Of a stretch of 64,000 nt of DNA, positions 47,360-59,855 are shown one piece after another (position 1 is the first letter of the stretch; each line of letters begins with the position of its first letter). Origin of the DNA: Rhyacophila brunnea (Eukaryota > Arthropoda > Insecta > Trichoptera > Rhyacophilidae); assembly GCA_022495005.1 (NCBI GenBank), contig JAGYXB010001071.1:372001-436000 (forward strand), written 5' to 3'. The notes under the pieces were generated by a model. The model was not told the origin of the DNA. It worked only from the letters and a program-made list of their open reading frames with translations, and ran no database searches. The position numbers and the translations under genes were made by a program.

Positions 47360-47830
47360 CATAACTATTTTACAACGTTTTTCTTAGCTCGTATTCTTAT
47401 TTGTCCGGTGGTTGTTTATCCGGTACAAATCTTGCAATCGATTTTAAACTAACTTCCCAACTAGCTAGACATCTGAAACTTTTAGAATATATCAGAACAC
47501 GATGCCATTTTAGCCATCTTTAAGTAGAATTGATTTCATTTTCAGTTAATTCTGTTTTGTATAAAAAGTTATTTTGGAAGAAATCCGTAAAAAGTAAAAT
47601 TATTATTGGTTGCTAAGTGGGTCCTAGCAACTAAATTATTAATATTAATATATACGTGCGTTACTATGGAAACTAATATGAAGTGTCAAAATGACATTTC
47701 AGTATATTTATTCAGTATTTCTATCAAGTACATTTTTTTGATCGTTTAAGCTAGTGAAGTCAAGTGTAGGTATATAATTCAACAGAAAATTTAAAAACGT
47801 TGTATATAATAAGTTCTTTTTATCTTGTAA
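47360..47830 (+). repeat. Palindrome-bearing repeat family C, copy 3
   Basis: Uninterrupted copy with the GAAATGTCAAAATGACATTTC hairpin (47680-47700). Tips CAACGTTTTT (47373) and AAAAACGTTG (ending 47802) are inverted and flanked by TA, suggesting a mariner-like origin, though similarity with the other copies extends some 25 bp further on the right. Confidence 0.65.
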
Positions 47831-48585
47831 TTATTTTAATATTAAAACAAAATGTAAATAAGATAACAGCTAACGTAATTTTCATCCATTATTTGTTTGT
47901 GTAGCTATGAATATTGCTATATTACTTGTAATCGAATAAAATGAGATTATAAAGATTATAACCTCAAAGTTGCAACTTTTCTTTAGCTCAATAATAATTG
48001 ATATCTCAGTTCCAGAACTTATTTAGCGTGTATAAAATATCTCTTGTTTTGGTGTTCAATATTTACGATCTTCACATCATAGTATTAATAATCGATAAAC
48101 TGTACTGTTAATCTATTTCAATATTATTATAAGTAAAAGCTTTCAAGGGATGTCATAATTAATCTCAATTTTTTGTACTTTTTGTCTCTCTTCTTTAGGC
48201 AATGTCACATTTGATCGGTTAGTTTTACTTTTTAATAAAAAAGCCTAATTGTCACGTAACTTTCGTGTACGGGGTTTATAAGGCCTATGAAAGGGTCAAG
48301 AATATAAGTAACAAGGCCGGCTAGCAAATTTAAGAGACCTGTACCCCAGGCTGTGGGTCTTTTGAGTACCAACGGCCGTTCTGAAATTTCACTCCTCTGG
48401 AACATCCGCTCACAAGGCGAAACATATATCGAGTATCAAAAGCTAATGCTGGTTATGGGCGCCAGCTCTTAGATCTGAAAAGATAATGATTTGGGAGACT
48501 AGGAGCAAAATAAAAGATAGGTTAATTTCAACAAAATAAGTTAGGTATATTGTCGCAATAAGTTTGACAGCTGGGTTTACAGGTT
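47831..48585. other. Spacer, nothing firmly recognised
   Basis: 48240-48480 is less AT-rich and may be decayed repeat; no family recognised. Confidence 0.4.
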
Positions 48586-49476
48586 ATGACAAAAGAATCT
48601 ACGCGACGGATCAAATATCAGATCATTAGAGTTCTGTCACGAATATTATCTGTAAGGGATCTTGGCATTACGTTTGAGAGTAAACTGACATTTATTAGCC
48701 ATATAGTTACCATTTCTAACAAGGCGCTTAAAATGTTGGGCTTCGTCATGCGTACTTCCCGGGTCTTTTCGGATGTTACGGTATTAAAACTTTTATTTAA
48801 TTCTTTAGTTCGAAGCAAACTTGAGAGTGGGTATATTGTTTGGGCACTGCATCAGTTGAAGTATGGCCTTATGGTGGAGAGGGTACAGAAGAAATTCTTG
48901 AGACTCCTTTACTTGAGGTTGTATGGATACTATCCGTGGCTTTATCCAACTGACTTTCTCTTAGGCATGCTTATATACTGCAGTCTGCAATTTAGAAGAA
49001 ATTTTTATTTAGCTACGTATTTTTTTCGACTTATACAAGGTATAAATGAGAACTCTGCCATTCTGGGCAGTGTTGACCTGTGTGTCCCTGATAACTGTCT
49101 TAGAAATAGAGAGCATCAGTTGTTTATTCTCCCAAAGTGCAGAACCAACCTGCCACTGGTAATGCCAATTGGGAGGGCGATAACTATGTTCAACGAAATT
49201 GCTTTGGGTGTTGATATATTCTACCTACGTGAGGATGAGTATAGGTGGACGTTATTTTATAATTTTTTAAAATAGGGTCTGCTTAACTCATCCGGTGTAT
49301 TTCCATGTACCTATATAATTAATAATTTTGTATGTACATATTTCTACTGTTTAATAACTATCTATATATATCTTTTTTATGGCATGTTGGAACGTCTTAA
49401 ACTTATAATTTTTAATGTCCACATTATGTAAAAAATAAATAAATTGAATTGAAAATTGAAAATAAATTGAATTGAA
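48586..49476 (+). pseudogene. Jockey-like LINE reverse transcriptase C-terminal fragment (subfamily 1)
   Basis: An open frame of 229 residues (48586-49275) covers the region after the RT catalytic core: SVRDLGITFESKLTF, then RTSRVFSDVTVLKLLFNSLVRSKLE and RVQKKFLRLLYLRLYGYYPW, typical of the thumb and C-terminal region of jockey-group proteins. The YxDD catalytic motif and the endonuclease lie upstream in intact elements and are missing. The frame is uninterrupted, so this copy is the youngest of its subfamily here (others at 18.4 and 20.0 kb). The 3' UTR runs to an (AATTG)n-type tail at 49442-49476. Confidence 0.82.
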
Positions 49477-49639
49477 TACAAGAGATTATTATATCGTACA
49501 TACTATCATTGTATATATTATATTTGTATTCAATCTTCAAATTCGATTACGTGGAAACTAACATCGCAGTCACAAATATGTGAAAAGTGCGATAATGCTA
49601 TAATATAATAATTTTATTGCATAATAATTTCCGGATATA

Positions 49640-50133
49640 TTTTTATTTATTTTAAGGAAAGAAAATATTGTGGATATAACAAATCAAAATTCAGGACATT
49701 CACAACATGAGATTTACTTTATCACTCTCACAAGAGGGAAGAAGAAAAAAAATACAAAAAACATTCAGAATTTTATACAGTAAAATAAATCTACAAAAAC
49801 AAAATGAACAGCACATCATTGAAAATATCTTGCACCCCTTGCTAACGGTGCTTGATAGGCTTGACTAGAGGAAACAGTTCTGACCCAGAATATGTCATAG
49901 CTGCAACAACGTAGGCAATTGAAAGGCGCATATCCATTTAAACTATTTGGGACGCCATGATAGAAAACCACACGTTGTGATGGCAGGTAAAAATGGCTCA
50001 AGAACAGAAGTGACATACGAGATTCAAGAGAGTGAAAAGTAAACATGCCTTGTAGAAAGGCAGTCGGAAAGTAATCGTTTGACAAATTATTAATCATATA
50101 GTATGGAAAATCGTGGCATATCAGCTTTTGCAC
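49640..50133 (-). pseudogene. Jockey-like LINE 3' fragment (subfamily 2)
   Basis: The minus-strand frame 49816-50133 (105 residues) resembles the C-terminal ~100 residues of jockey-type ORF2 (FLQGMFTFHSLESRMSLLFL, then YAPFNCLRCCSYDIFW). The last part matches the copy at 6.5-6.7 kb. The 3' UTR includes CTCATGTTGTGAATGTCC on the minus strand. It sits tail to tail with the subfamily 1 copy. No catalytic domain. Confidence 0.6.
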
Positions 50134-51349
50134 GAAGCATTTGATTCAGAAAATTGCTTAGCCTCAGAAAATATTATACATTTATACACACAGTCTTTGA
50201 ACTCATATTAATCGTAATTCCGGACGAAAGCTTTATCAATTATGCTATTGATTGGTAGCGATTCAAGATTTTTCTAATTTCAAGCCATTCTCCATTCAAG
50301 GAAAAATATTGAATTTTAAATTCATGTATATTATTAATATTCAAACATGAATAAAAAAACTTTAATGAAAAACCTAACACAACTGAGTAAGTTTTGTTTA
50401 GAAAGTAAAATTGTCGGTACATTTAAATACATAGGTAATTGAAATTTATGTGGTTGCTGTAGCTAGTATATACCTTTCTAAATTATTAATAAATACTATA
50501 TATGTTTATAAAATTATAGATCATATCTATACACGAAAGGAAACCGTTTTATTATTTATGTAGCCGCTACTATTTATTTAACTTCGAGTCGTGAAGAGGT
50601 AATATAATTAATAGGCACATATTAAAATTAATCAACCGTGAAATTGTTTTAATTTCCGGAGTTTTATCAACGTCTGAACATCAGTAATTGAATAAGTATG
50701 CAATTTCGAACACGCTATTTTGAATCTGCAGGCAAATTAATTTCGCGAATGTTTCAAAGTGTCAGATTCAATGAAAAGTTTTTAACATATTAGTTTATTA
50801 CTTTGCACATTATTAATTTGATTGCATATAGATATTATAATAGCATCCTGTGTTTTGTTTAATGGTCCGATTAATTTATATATTGAGTAGGTATCTATAA
50901 CGTATATTTTTTTAATTCAACTTTTAAATGAATGATACACAAGATTGAAGAATATAACAGTATTTAGATAATTTAGAATAACCTCAGATTTATACGTATT
51001 TCAAAAAGATCTCTACCGAATGGCAACACACATCACATCATGAAATCGATTCTTGAGTTGTCGCAGTCATATACCTTACATCACACTTCAATATGTTATT
51101 ATCTCTTGAGAATGGTCTCTGAAAAGAGCCCTTAAAGTTGAGCAAGGAAGAAGGAAGGACACACGGTGACAACTAAAAAAGCTATTTCAATAACAAACAA
51201 TCGTGAAAGTCTCAAGCATTATCTAATAAGTACATACTATGTTTCTGAAGTTTTCCAAATTATGTATGATCAATGAATGTCTCTCGGCCAACTGCAAGAG
51301 ACGTGTTCTCCAATTTTTCTGTGACGTAATAATAAGAGATATGAGCAGC
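50134..51349. other. AT-rich stretch with one shared repeat block
   Basis: 50906-50975 resembles the ~65-bp block seen at 22.7, 23.1 and 38.5 kb (ACACAAGATTGAAGAATATAAC). Otherwise nothing recognised. Confidence 0.4.
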
Positions 51350-51731
51350 TCAGGGCTCAAAATGGAACGGAACGCACCGGAGCGCCATTCCGGCTTGTAA
51401 TTTGTAAAATTATCGCTCCGTCTCGTGGAAAAAATATGTTGACCATCTGAGCTAGAAAAGCCATAGAATAGAAAATCTGACACTTATTTTTATAAAATAC
51501 ACATACGATTTGATGACTATGTAAATATCTTCATAAAATTTGTCGAGCGCTCCGGTTTGTAAACTTTTCCATTTCGAGCGCTGGAGCAGCTTGAAGATAA
51601 GAGTGATCTTTGGTGGCGTAGAAGGGAGGAGGTTAAGAGGAAAGAGCGACACTATTAATAAAAATTGAAGTAGCAAGATCAGCGCACGATCTCTTTAGCT
51701 AGATGGAAGGAGAGTGTTGGGAAACCCTGTA
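51350..51731. repeat. Possible decayed hAT-like element
   Basis: CAGGGCTCAAAATGGAACGG at 51350 resembles a hAT-type terminus, and CGGAGCGCCATTCCGGCTTGTAA and GAGCGCTCCGGTTTGTAA are diverged internal repeats. A CCCTG end is at about 51726-51730, but the sequences outside do not match as a target duplication. Boundaries uncertain. Confidence 0.3.
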
Positions 51732-52866
51732 ATTTCAGTGATCTCCGTCCTCAATAATAAGGCAAATAATATGAAGAGAGGTGATCTTTAACATCGGGGG
51801 CATACCTTTTAATGTTAACTTAATAATGTATATATATTTATAATAATGGGTGTGTAAAAATATTAAATCGAATTAATAAATATTATTGAGATCTTTCTTT
51901 TTTCTGTCCGAGCACTTTTTCTTTAATTTTTCTTTCCAACAATTACTTAACTCTACTTACGACTCTTCTTGGAAAAATATTATTCGTCTTGAATCCTAGT
52001 TGAACATTTTGCGAGGTGCTACTTATCATTAAGAGCTTCCCGTTAAACATAAATTGGATCGGTGTCTTATAACGTACATACCGGTTGTGATTCAACGGAG
52101 ATCCTGGCCAGGGACCCCAGAGTAATAATATAAAGAGAGTATGTATTGTTCATCTATCTATATGAAGCCGTATTTCTTGCGTACATCGAACCGTGGAACC
52201 TCAATTTTATTATTATTAACTTAACTATGAAACTTTATGCCATCATGTTGCTTCTCAGTACGGATACCAAATTTGAACACAACATAGTTTACCATATTTT
52301 CTAGATACTAAATTAACTAAAAATAATTACCACTAACATTATATTTAACACAAAAACAATAAATTACAGCAATACGTACTCGCAATTTTTGAATGAATGC
52401 ATTCATTTAAACCAATATTTACCGACGACGTGTACAAAAAAATATTTAATTCAGCAGATTACTCTAACACATATTGCGGAGAATATAAGCGTGCCGAACG
52501 CTTTTTCACTCGCACTTATGGTTCGTTTTTGTTGAGGCCTTGGCAGGGACCTATTTTCCGGAACGATCCCACTTATGTACAATTCTTTCGCGTGCCATAA
52601 GTTCGCCATCACTGATGTTTCTTTAACCATACTATAACCATTGGGTAAAGGCATATGGTACCTCTTTTTTCAAATTAATAGGAACCTAAACCAAATTATC
52701 AAAACAAACTAATATGGTGAAAAATATATAAATATTTCAATTTTTCTTAATCTTGCTAGAGTTTGCTAATCATGACGTGTATAATAAGTGATACTAATCC
52801 TTGTAGCTTAATTCTATCTTTAAAAAATAAAATAATACATCCATATTAAATAAGATTGAAGTTAGA
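51732..52866. other. AT-rich stretch, nothing firmly recognised
   Basis: The plus-strand frame 52397-52600 starts with ATG and is 67 residues, with no recognisable motif. Confidence 0.4.
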
Positions 52867-53075
52867 GGGCCACGGGTCATGACGAAGTGGCTACCCCAAC
52901 GGAAGAGACCCAGAGGTCGTCCAAAAAGGAGATGGGCTGACGCCGTGGAAGTGGACTGGCTTCATATAGGAAGAACCGGTAACTGAAGAAGTGTGGCGAG
53001 AGACCGGAGTGAGTGGAGAGCGGTTATGGAGGAGGCCAAATCCCACCCCGGGATGTAGCGCCGTGAAAGAAGATT
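52867..53075 (+). pseudogene. RTE-like LINE C-terminal fragment with internal stop
   Basis: The frame 52867-53058 (63 codons) reads KRPRGRPKRRWADAVEVDW and later ARDRSEWRAVMEEAKSHPGM before its stop, the standard end of RTE/craniofacial-protein-2-like ORFs. One in-frame TGA at 52987-52989. 5'-truncated and dead. Confidence 0.75.
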
Positions 53076-53535
53076 AAATTAGATTAGAGCTCTCTGTCAG
53101 GAAATATAATATGCCATCACGTTTGATAGGAATATTATAATTTTCGGCAGATTTCAAATACAGAAATTTCAAGGGCCAATGCAACATGCCTCTCAGAATA
53201 AATTTGTTTTTTAGTTAGAGTATTATAAAATTGTATCGAGCATTATATATAATGCCCACCATATAACAGTGAATAGCACCCTACACTACTTTTTATCAGT
53301 ATATCGGAATACTAATCCTGATGTCAGAATGGATTCTTTTTTTTTCATTCAATCAATAAATCAATCTACAATTAGGCACTCGCCTGTATTTTTGTTGTCA
53401 ATAATTATTATTTATTAATTATTTAAGCACAAACGTAAATTTTGGTACTAATACTTCACAAAGCTGACCATTAGTAAACTAGGTACGTATCGTAATACTA
53501 TCTTCATATGTGTACATAATATGAAGGGATGAATT
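53076..53535. other. AT-rich spacer
   Basis: Nothing recognised. Confidence 0.5.
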
Positions 53536-53965
53536 GAATACGTGTATTAATTAAGGCGCTAAGTACCAAAAAAATATAAACTAACATTTTTATAGAAAAA
53601 TGTTCTACATACCAACGCCAATAACTTCAACTATGGTCTAAGTGCCTCAAGCAAGTCAAAAAAATACAGCAAAATATATTTAAATCTGTCGACTTTGTAC
53701 GTCGTTGGCTTTTTTTTATTTATAATGGTGTAAGTACCACTGCAGTTGTCAACGGTATTCAATGTAAAATGGCTGACGATGGTGTGTTGACACTCGTGAG
53801 TTCTTAATACCTTAAATTATGGAAGCTGCCGAGATTGCTTCACACTGTGACACCACATTTTTCAAAAGGTCTGCTTCATGCAATTTTACTGCATTGACTC
53901 GGTACTTTGTAACAACAGGCAATACTACTTTTTGGTACTTAGAGCCTTAATTAATACACGTATTC
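53536..53965. mobile_element. TIR element (430 bp)
   Basis: About 37 bp at each end are inverted copies with one mismatch (GAATACGTGTATTAATTAAG, then GC(G/T)CTAAGTACCAAAAA). TTAATTAA is part of both arms, so a TTAA target duplication cannot be separated from the arms. No coding capacity. Confidence 0.7.
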
Positions 53966-54046
53966 ATTTTTTTTAAATTATCAATAATTATCATGATTAA
54001 CTAAACGCTGATTTTTTTGACAAGAGAATACAGAAATATCAAAATA

Positions 54047-54218
54047 CAGTCCTACAAACTTATCTAAATAACGGTGAAAAATGGAACTACGGACAATCAT
54101 ATGGACACCATTTTGAAAACGTCATTCTAATGTCATATTAATTCCAGTTGCGAGTCTTGGTTGGGTAGTTTTCGACTGTGGCTCCCCCATCCATTCTTTA
54201 GATAAGTTTGTAGGTCTG
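54047..54218. mobile_element. Tc1/mariner-like MITE (172 bp)
   Basis: Tips CAGTCCTACAAACTTATCT and inverted CAGACCTACAAACTTATCT (one mismatch in 22), TA on both sides (54045-54046, 54219-54220). Non-coding. Confidence 0.8.
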
Positions 54219-54220
54219 TA

Positions 54221-55836
54221 TGTTTGTTCCTTAATTTTTTTGTTCTTCTATTTTTGAATTTTTACCATAAAGATTGAATATGTACTACATAGGATTCGAT
54301 TTTAATTTTGTATTCTTTTGTTTGACGTTTACTGCTGTCAGAATTATTTTCATTTTGACATATTGCATTCCTAGATTAAACAGTTGTTTTCATATTGAAA
54401 ATGTGATTATTATTGATTTGTTAAGTGAAATAAATACAATATATCCATCAACGACGTGATCTCGTGCAAAGTGGGGTATTTATTAGCTAGTGTTTTATAA
54501 ATTTACATACAATTTGAGATGCAATTTAAAGAGTCAGCATTTTTAGTCTGCTTACGGGAATATATTTTTTTACACCCAAAAAGATTATATGTGTTTATTG
54601 AAACAAAGTATTACAGTTTGACATGCCATCTACATACATCAAACTACATTATAGTATTTAACATTTTTAACAACTCACGACTGCCTACGATGAAATTCAG
54701 TTACCACATATCTATCTGAGTATAATAATTTAACAGTATTAAAAAAAAAAATACCATCATTGACTCAAATGTTGCCATAAAATTAAATTGATTAATGAGC
54801 TATGTAATATGACGAACATTAAAAAAGCCTACTTGCAAAAAAAAATAGCTAATAAGAAGACTGGCCACGTTTCCAGACCCACTACTTATTGGATATAAAT
54901 GCTTAATTATTCAATTAATTGGACATTTGTTTGTAACTAAATGTATTGAAAATCAATTTATGTAAAATAAATTTTACGATCTTCTCAAAGACACATAATT
55001 ATGATAAACTTCCAGGACGTGATATTAAAAATGTATGTTAGAGGTATATTAATACAAAACTGTATAAAACGAGACGCTAATGAAGATGGTTATCGTCTGT
55101 AGTGCAGAAAACTTCTTTACGATACATAAATATCCTCAAAATCACCTGGAACGGCCGCAGAACTTTTATCAATAGCTTTTTTCGAGGAAAGCTTACAACA
55201 GTCGTCCAAATACCTACCGGATAGAGAAGTTGAAAACTCAAAAGTCGTAAGTTGAAGTGGTTCCATTTCTAACTAAAGGCGTTGGTAATCTGATAATAGT
55301 AGCCTGGGCAAAAGAGATGTAGCTACTGCAATTCGGTAGACAATGTTCAATAGAATATGATACCAAAAGAAGAAGAATGTGAAAACTACTATTAAATAGA
55401 TATTGAAGATTATGATAATTTTCTTATTATACGGATTATCTATGTGTTTTTTTTCAAATGTATAAATTATTATATTGTCCCTATTTCTTGTTGTCTTTCA
55501 ATACATAAAACTTTAATATGTTAATATATTATATATGTGATGCAGGTAAACAAGCTATATCCGTGTCATCCAATAATTTTCTTTTTTATTTAATAGACGC
55601 AAAATCGTAAAATGCTTGCTTTATTATTGTCTCACAAGTGGGTACTCAAAGGGCGCGGCCTTTCGAAGGCCGACAAGTTTTCTCAGAAATAAAAAACCAT
55701 GAATAAATTTACCGTAGTATGTATAATCATAGAAAATAATATTTAGTCTTTTTTTTCTCTCAGATACCGATGGCATGAGTATATAAAATGACGACCATTA
55801 TGAACATGACACGTGCATTTCAGTATGAGTTCATAC
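54221..55836. other. AT-rich stretch, no gene recognised
   Basis: 55090-55380 is somewhat less AT-rich and ends AAAAGAAGAAGAA, so it may be another decayed LINE tail; no protein match is visible. Short frames at 54274-54719 are unrecognised. Confidence 0.4.
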
Positions 55837-56421
55837 CAGTGGCGAGGGGTAGAGCTAGGTTGTTAATATTCCACACAAATAGTGCACACTGAATATTGTC
55901 AGTCATACTTATTTGTTTTCAATGAACTAAGAATAATATTTCCAGGTGGTGTTGGTTAATTTTTAAAATTCAATTAAACCCTGCCTAAACCAGACCATAA
56001 TAGTATAGGTGTGCTATGGGCGATCCGACAAAATAGTGCATACTTTTTCAGTCATACTTATTTGTTTTCGTTGAATTAAGAATACATAAATTACACAAGG
56101 TATTGGTTAGTTTTTTATTTTAAATTCAATAAGCCCTGCCTTACCAATCCATAATCGATAAAAAACATTCTTCTACATATAAAATATCTCATTATATGTA
56201 TATTTTAATGGCATAATTTCAAATATTTTATAGATAAATGAATATTTTTTTACTATCATCTACTATGGCTTGGATTAGACAGGGTTTAATTAAATTTCAA
56301 AAACTAACAAACATTATTTACACATTGTATAAATATATTTCAATAAAAACAAATACATATGACTGACAAAATTTAGTATGCACCATTCATGCCGGATCTT
56401 AACAGCCTACCTCCACTATTG
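55837..56421. mobile_element. hAT-like MITE, copy 1 (585 bp)
   Basis: Left tip CAGTGGCGAGGGGTAGAGC; inverted right end GTGGAGGTAGGCTGTTAAG. An imperfect 8-bp target duplication (GTTCATAC 55829-55836, GTTCATTC 56422-56429). The left ~130 bp seem partly duplicated inside (CAGTCATACTTATTTGTTTTC occurs twice). 8-bp duplications and CAGTGGCG tips are typical of hAT elements. Non-coding. Confidence 0.7.
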
Positions 56422-58106
56422 GTTCATTCGATTTATGCAGGACTGGATTTTTAATAATAGCTAAAACAGCTATAGCACAAGGTTCCCAAAGTGTCGAACT
56501 AGCTAATGTGATGTTGTCCATATCAATACATATCTGAAGGCAATTCCACAGAGTGTGTATAAGTCCTAATATGCAACGTATTTAAAACAAATGTATCAAC
56601 TTTCATAAACGATAAAGTAGACAATATTGTTGTATATATTGTCATCAATAAAAACATTCTAAAAAATATATAAATAAACTTGTAGAATTATAAATAATGT
56701 ATACTATAAAAACGTTTATTCCACCTGCATCTAACAATAGGATTGCATCTGCCACTCAAACACTCCTAATACCTGCTATTACATAATATGTACGCCGCTC
56801 ATTTTACAGGTTGAAATAAGTCATTTATTTGTTATACTGCAATCAACACAAACGAAAGAAAAACCTAAATTCTTTAGGCATAATGAGTAGATAAACTATG
56901 AACTATGATTTTTTTCGCATTTGCATATTATGTTTTTGTATTATTATTTTTTTAATTACTTATATTATGTTTAAATAAATAATATCAGGCTAACCCAACT
57001 GATTAATATTTAATTTGACTTGTATGTACCTAATAGTTACCTAATGAAAAATTTCAATTATTCGTGATTGAAATGCAGTGTTATTATAATTATATTTTAT
57101 CATTAAACGCATTTTTATAGTCCTTATTCCACTTTTATTTAATATCTGGACCGGTTTCGTCCACCTCAGAAGTACATGTTCATCTTTGAATTAATTGTGG
57201 AATAGGTACGATAAAAAAGTGCGTTTTATTGAATTATGTAAAAAAAAGGATTAATATTATGAATACAAAATGTTAAATAAAACAAAATAACTTTCAAACA
57301 TCCATTTTAATTTATCATTTATATAGCTACCTATTTATCATTATTTTAATATTATTAGGGTAAATTTAATATACATACATGAAGGTAAAATAAATAAAAA
57401 ATAATCATGTAATCATAACAAAGTAACACACAGCGCCATCTATTATTCTATCAACAAACGTAATTTGGTTTGAGTAGAAAATAAAACAACGAAAAATGTT
57501 ATAATTATTATTGTTATAATAATGATTGTCTTGTTAACATTTTTCGGTTATTTTTTTCGCGAAAGATGTCTCCGCTATGATTGTTATTTTTAATGAGATC
57601 TTAGATAAAAATCTCGGGATTTCGAGATTAAATTTGTATTCCCAATAGCGATTCCAGAATTTTATGTTACTTACACAACATATTATCTATTGTCATAAAT
57701 AATGAGAGAATAATAAAATTATTATTGTAAAGAGTTAATTCACAGTAAGTGTATACCTATATTAGTTTTTATAGTATATGATAAGTATAGATTTTACTTT
57801 TAAACGATAAAAATAAATTACTTTTGAAAACGAATTGCAAAATATTCGAAATTCCAAGAATGCCACCCCTATATTATTATGTGAACTAGAAAATATAATC
57901 GTCCGAATAACCTCTCAAGACATTCGGACGTTAAAATGTATCACTTGATACTCAAATAGAGCTCCTTTCCTACCCTAATCACAGTACCTATAAGTATACA
58001 CAATAATTAATGTACTCGTAATATTACATACAGGTAGATTTATATACTTTATCAAGGTCTCACTACGTGATAAAAACCGTATCCGATTTTTTTACCTATG
58101 CAGGTA
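56422..58106. other. AT-rich stretch, nothing recognised
   Basis: No supportable feature. Confidence 0.5.
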
Positions 58107-58378
58107 TAAAACACGGTTCTTGTCGGTTTACAGAAAGCCAGAGGCAAACAAATTTTAAAAATATCCGATATACTGGACTATTTGTTAGGTTAGGTTAGGT
58201 TGAGATCTAATAAAATTGGAACATTATTGTCTGCAATGCTCCACGAAGAACGCGTATTTTTTCATTTCGGTGCTATAGAGATGACCGTATAATATACGGT
58301 GATCTCGTATAGTATAGTATATCGCTCACGGCGAACTGTGCTACAGTGAAATGTGATACGTACAATTAACATGTAACC
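58107..58378 (-). mobile_element. MITE-B copy (minus), truncated, with (TTAGG)3
   Basis: The reverse complement matches the 25.7-kb copy from its left end through the GAGATGACCGTATA hairpin and the CAGTATATCGG block, then stops. It contains TTAGG x3 at 58185-58201 at the place where the 14.5-kb copy has TAACC units. A second, shorter fragment of the family is at about 58590-58665. Confidence 0.6.
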
Positions 58379-59520
58379 AATAAAAACACGTGTCGTAAAA
58401 CATTTGTTGATATGTTATATGAACTGATTATTCATATAGGTACCTACATACCAAGTTATAAACACATGTTTTGAATCAGAACAAACCTAACACACTAGAA
58501 AATAGTCGATTTTTTTTCTTTTTCATATAATAATTGTATTTAGTATCTTCTAGCTATAGCAAAGACTTTCAAATACTGCAATAAGCAAAAATAACGGTTC
58601 TATACGTTTATCCTGGATACAGCGGCAAACACAATTTGAAAATAGCCGATGTACTGGATTATTTATGTGTGCTTAAAAGTATATTTATTCAGTTACAAGG
58701 TTTGTAAAATTGAGTGACGATTTATAATAAATAATCATTCTTACTTAACGTTCATTTATTTAAATACGTAAAAGAAAGGCTTTATAATAAATAATATACC
58801 GTATTCAAAATTTACCGTTATAAATTTCTAACGAATGATTGAAGCATACAATATGACATCATCTATGTAAAGATAGTCGTGAACATATTAAACATGTAAA
58901 CAATTACTGCGTATTCAATTTATATAAATACTACTCAGATGTCAGATTTATTATTATATACCTACATCTTGATTTACTGTTCTCCTAAATGATTACATAA
59001 TATTATATAAAAAACATTTTCCTATTATTGTATATTATTTCATATAATTCTAACCAAAATGAGTGATTAATATACAATCATTATTGTGTATTGTCATCGT
59101 TATAATTATATCTCTTTAAGATTATAGTGAACATCCAACATTGTTTTCAATAAGTTTTTGAATCTATCTACGCGGCGAATTATTGACCGTGTATGGTTTG
59201 CGCGTGGCCCCTACATCCTGAAACGGGCTACCAGGCCAATATCTTTGGAAGGCCCCTCTACTTATCGCTAAGGTAGCAGCTGATATTGTACAGAATCCAG
59301 TAGATTATCATCTGAAGCAGATCCAGTAGGATAACGTGAAAAGATCACAAAATAATAATAAAAAAGGGAACATACAAGAAAGATTTCGTGATTAGATGTC
59401 GTCAAACCAGTTTTCTCAAATACATAAAGAATATTTCACACATAGACCTAAAATTTCCTATTTCGATCAAAAAATACGAAAGGCAAAACTTACTATGTTT
59501 TTTCAGCAATGACACACGAT
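58379..59520. other. AT-rich stretch; MITE-B scrap at 58590-58665
   Basis: 59175-59340 is less AT-rich without a recognisable motif. Otherwise nothing. Confidence 0.4.
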
Positions 59521-59855
59521 CAATGACATTAATATGGACGAATCATCTGTAAAAAAATGACACTCACTTTATTGAATGACATAATCTGTTCTAACGCCAT
59601 TACAATAAAGGTGATATTGCTATAAATTCCTGATGCTTTTTGTTGGGTCTGCTGAATGGTTCGGTTCGAACGGGTTCGCTCAAATGAACATTGACATTAG
59701 AAACACTGCTCTAACGCCATTACAATAAAGGTCATATTGCTATAAATTCTCGATGCGTGATATCGCATAATGGAAATTGCGCGACGTCTACCTATACATG
59801 CGAATTTACTTGCTAGCTACTGTATTGAGTGCGTCGTCCATTAATAATGTCATTG
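59521..59855. mobile_element. hAT-like MITE (335 bp) with exact 8-bp target duplication
   Basis: CACACGAT at 59513-59520 and 59856-59863. Tips CAATGACATT at both ends, inverted. It holds two direct copies of an ~45-bp block (CCATTACAATAAAGGT). The nested element at 26391-26736 is the same family in opposite orientation. No transposase frame. Confidence 0.85.
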
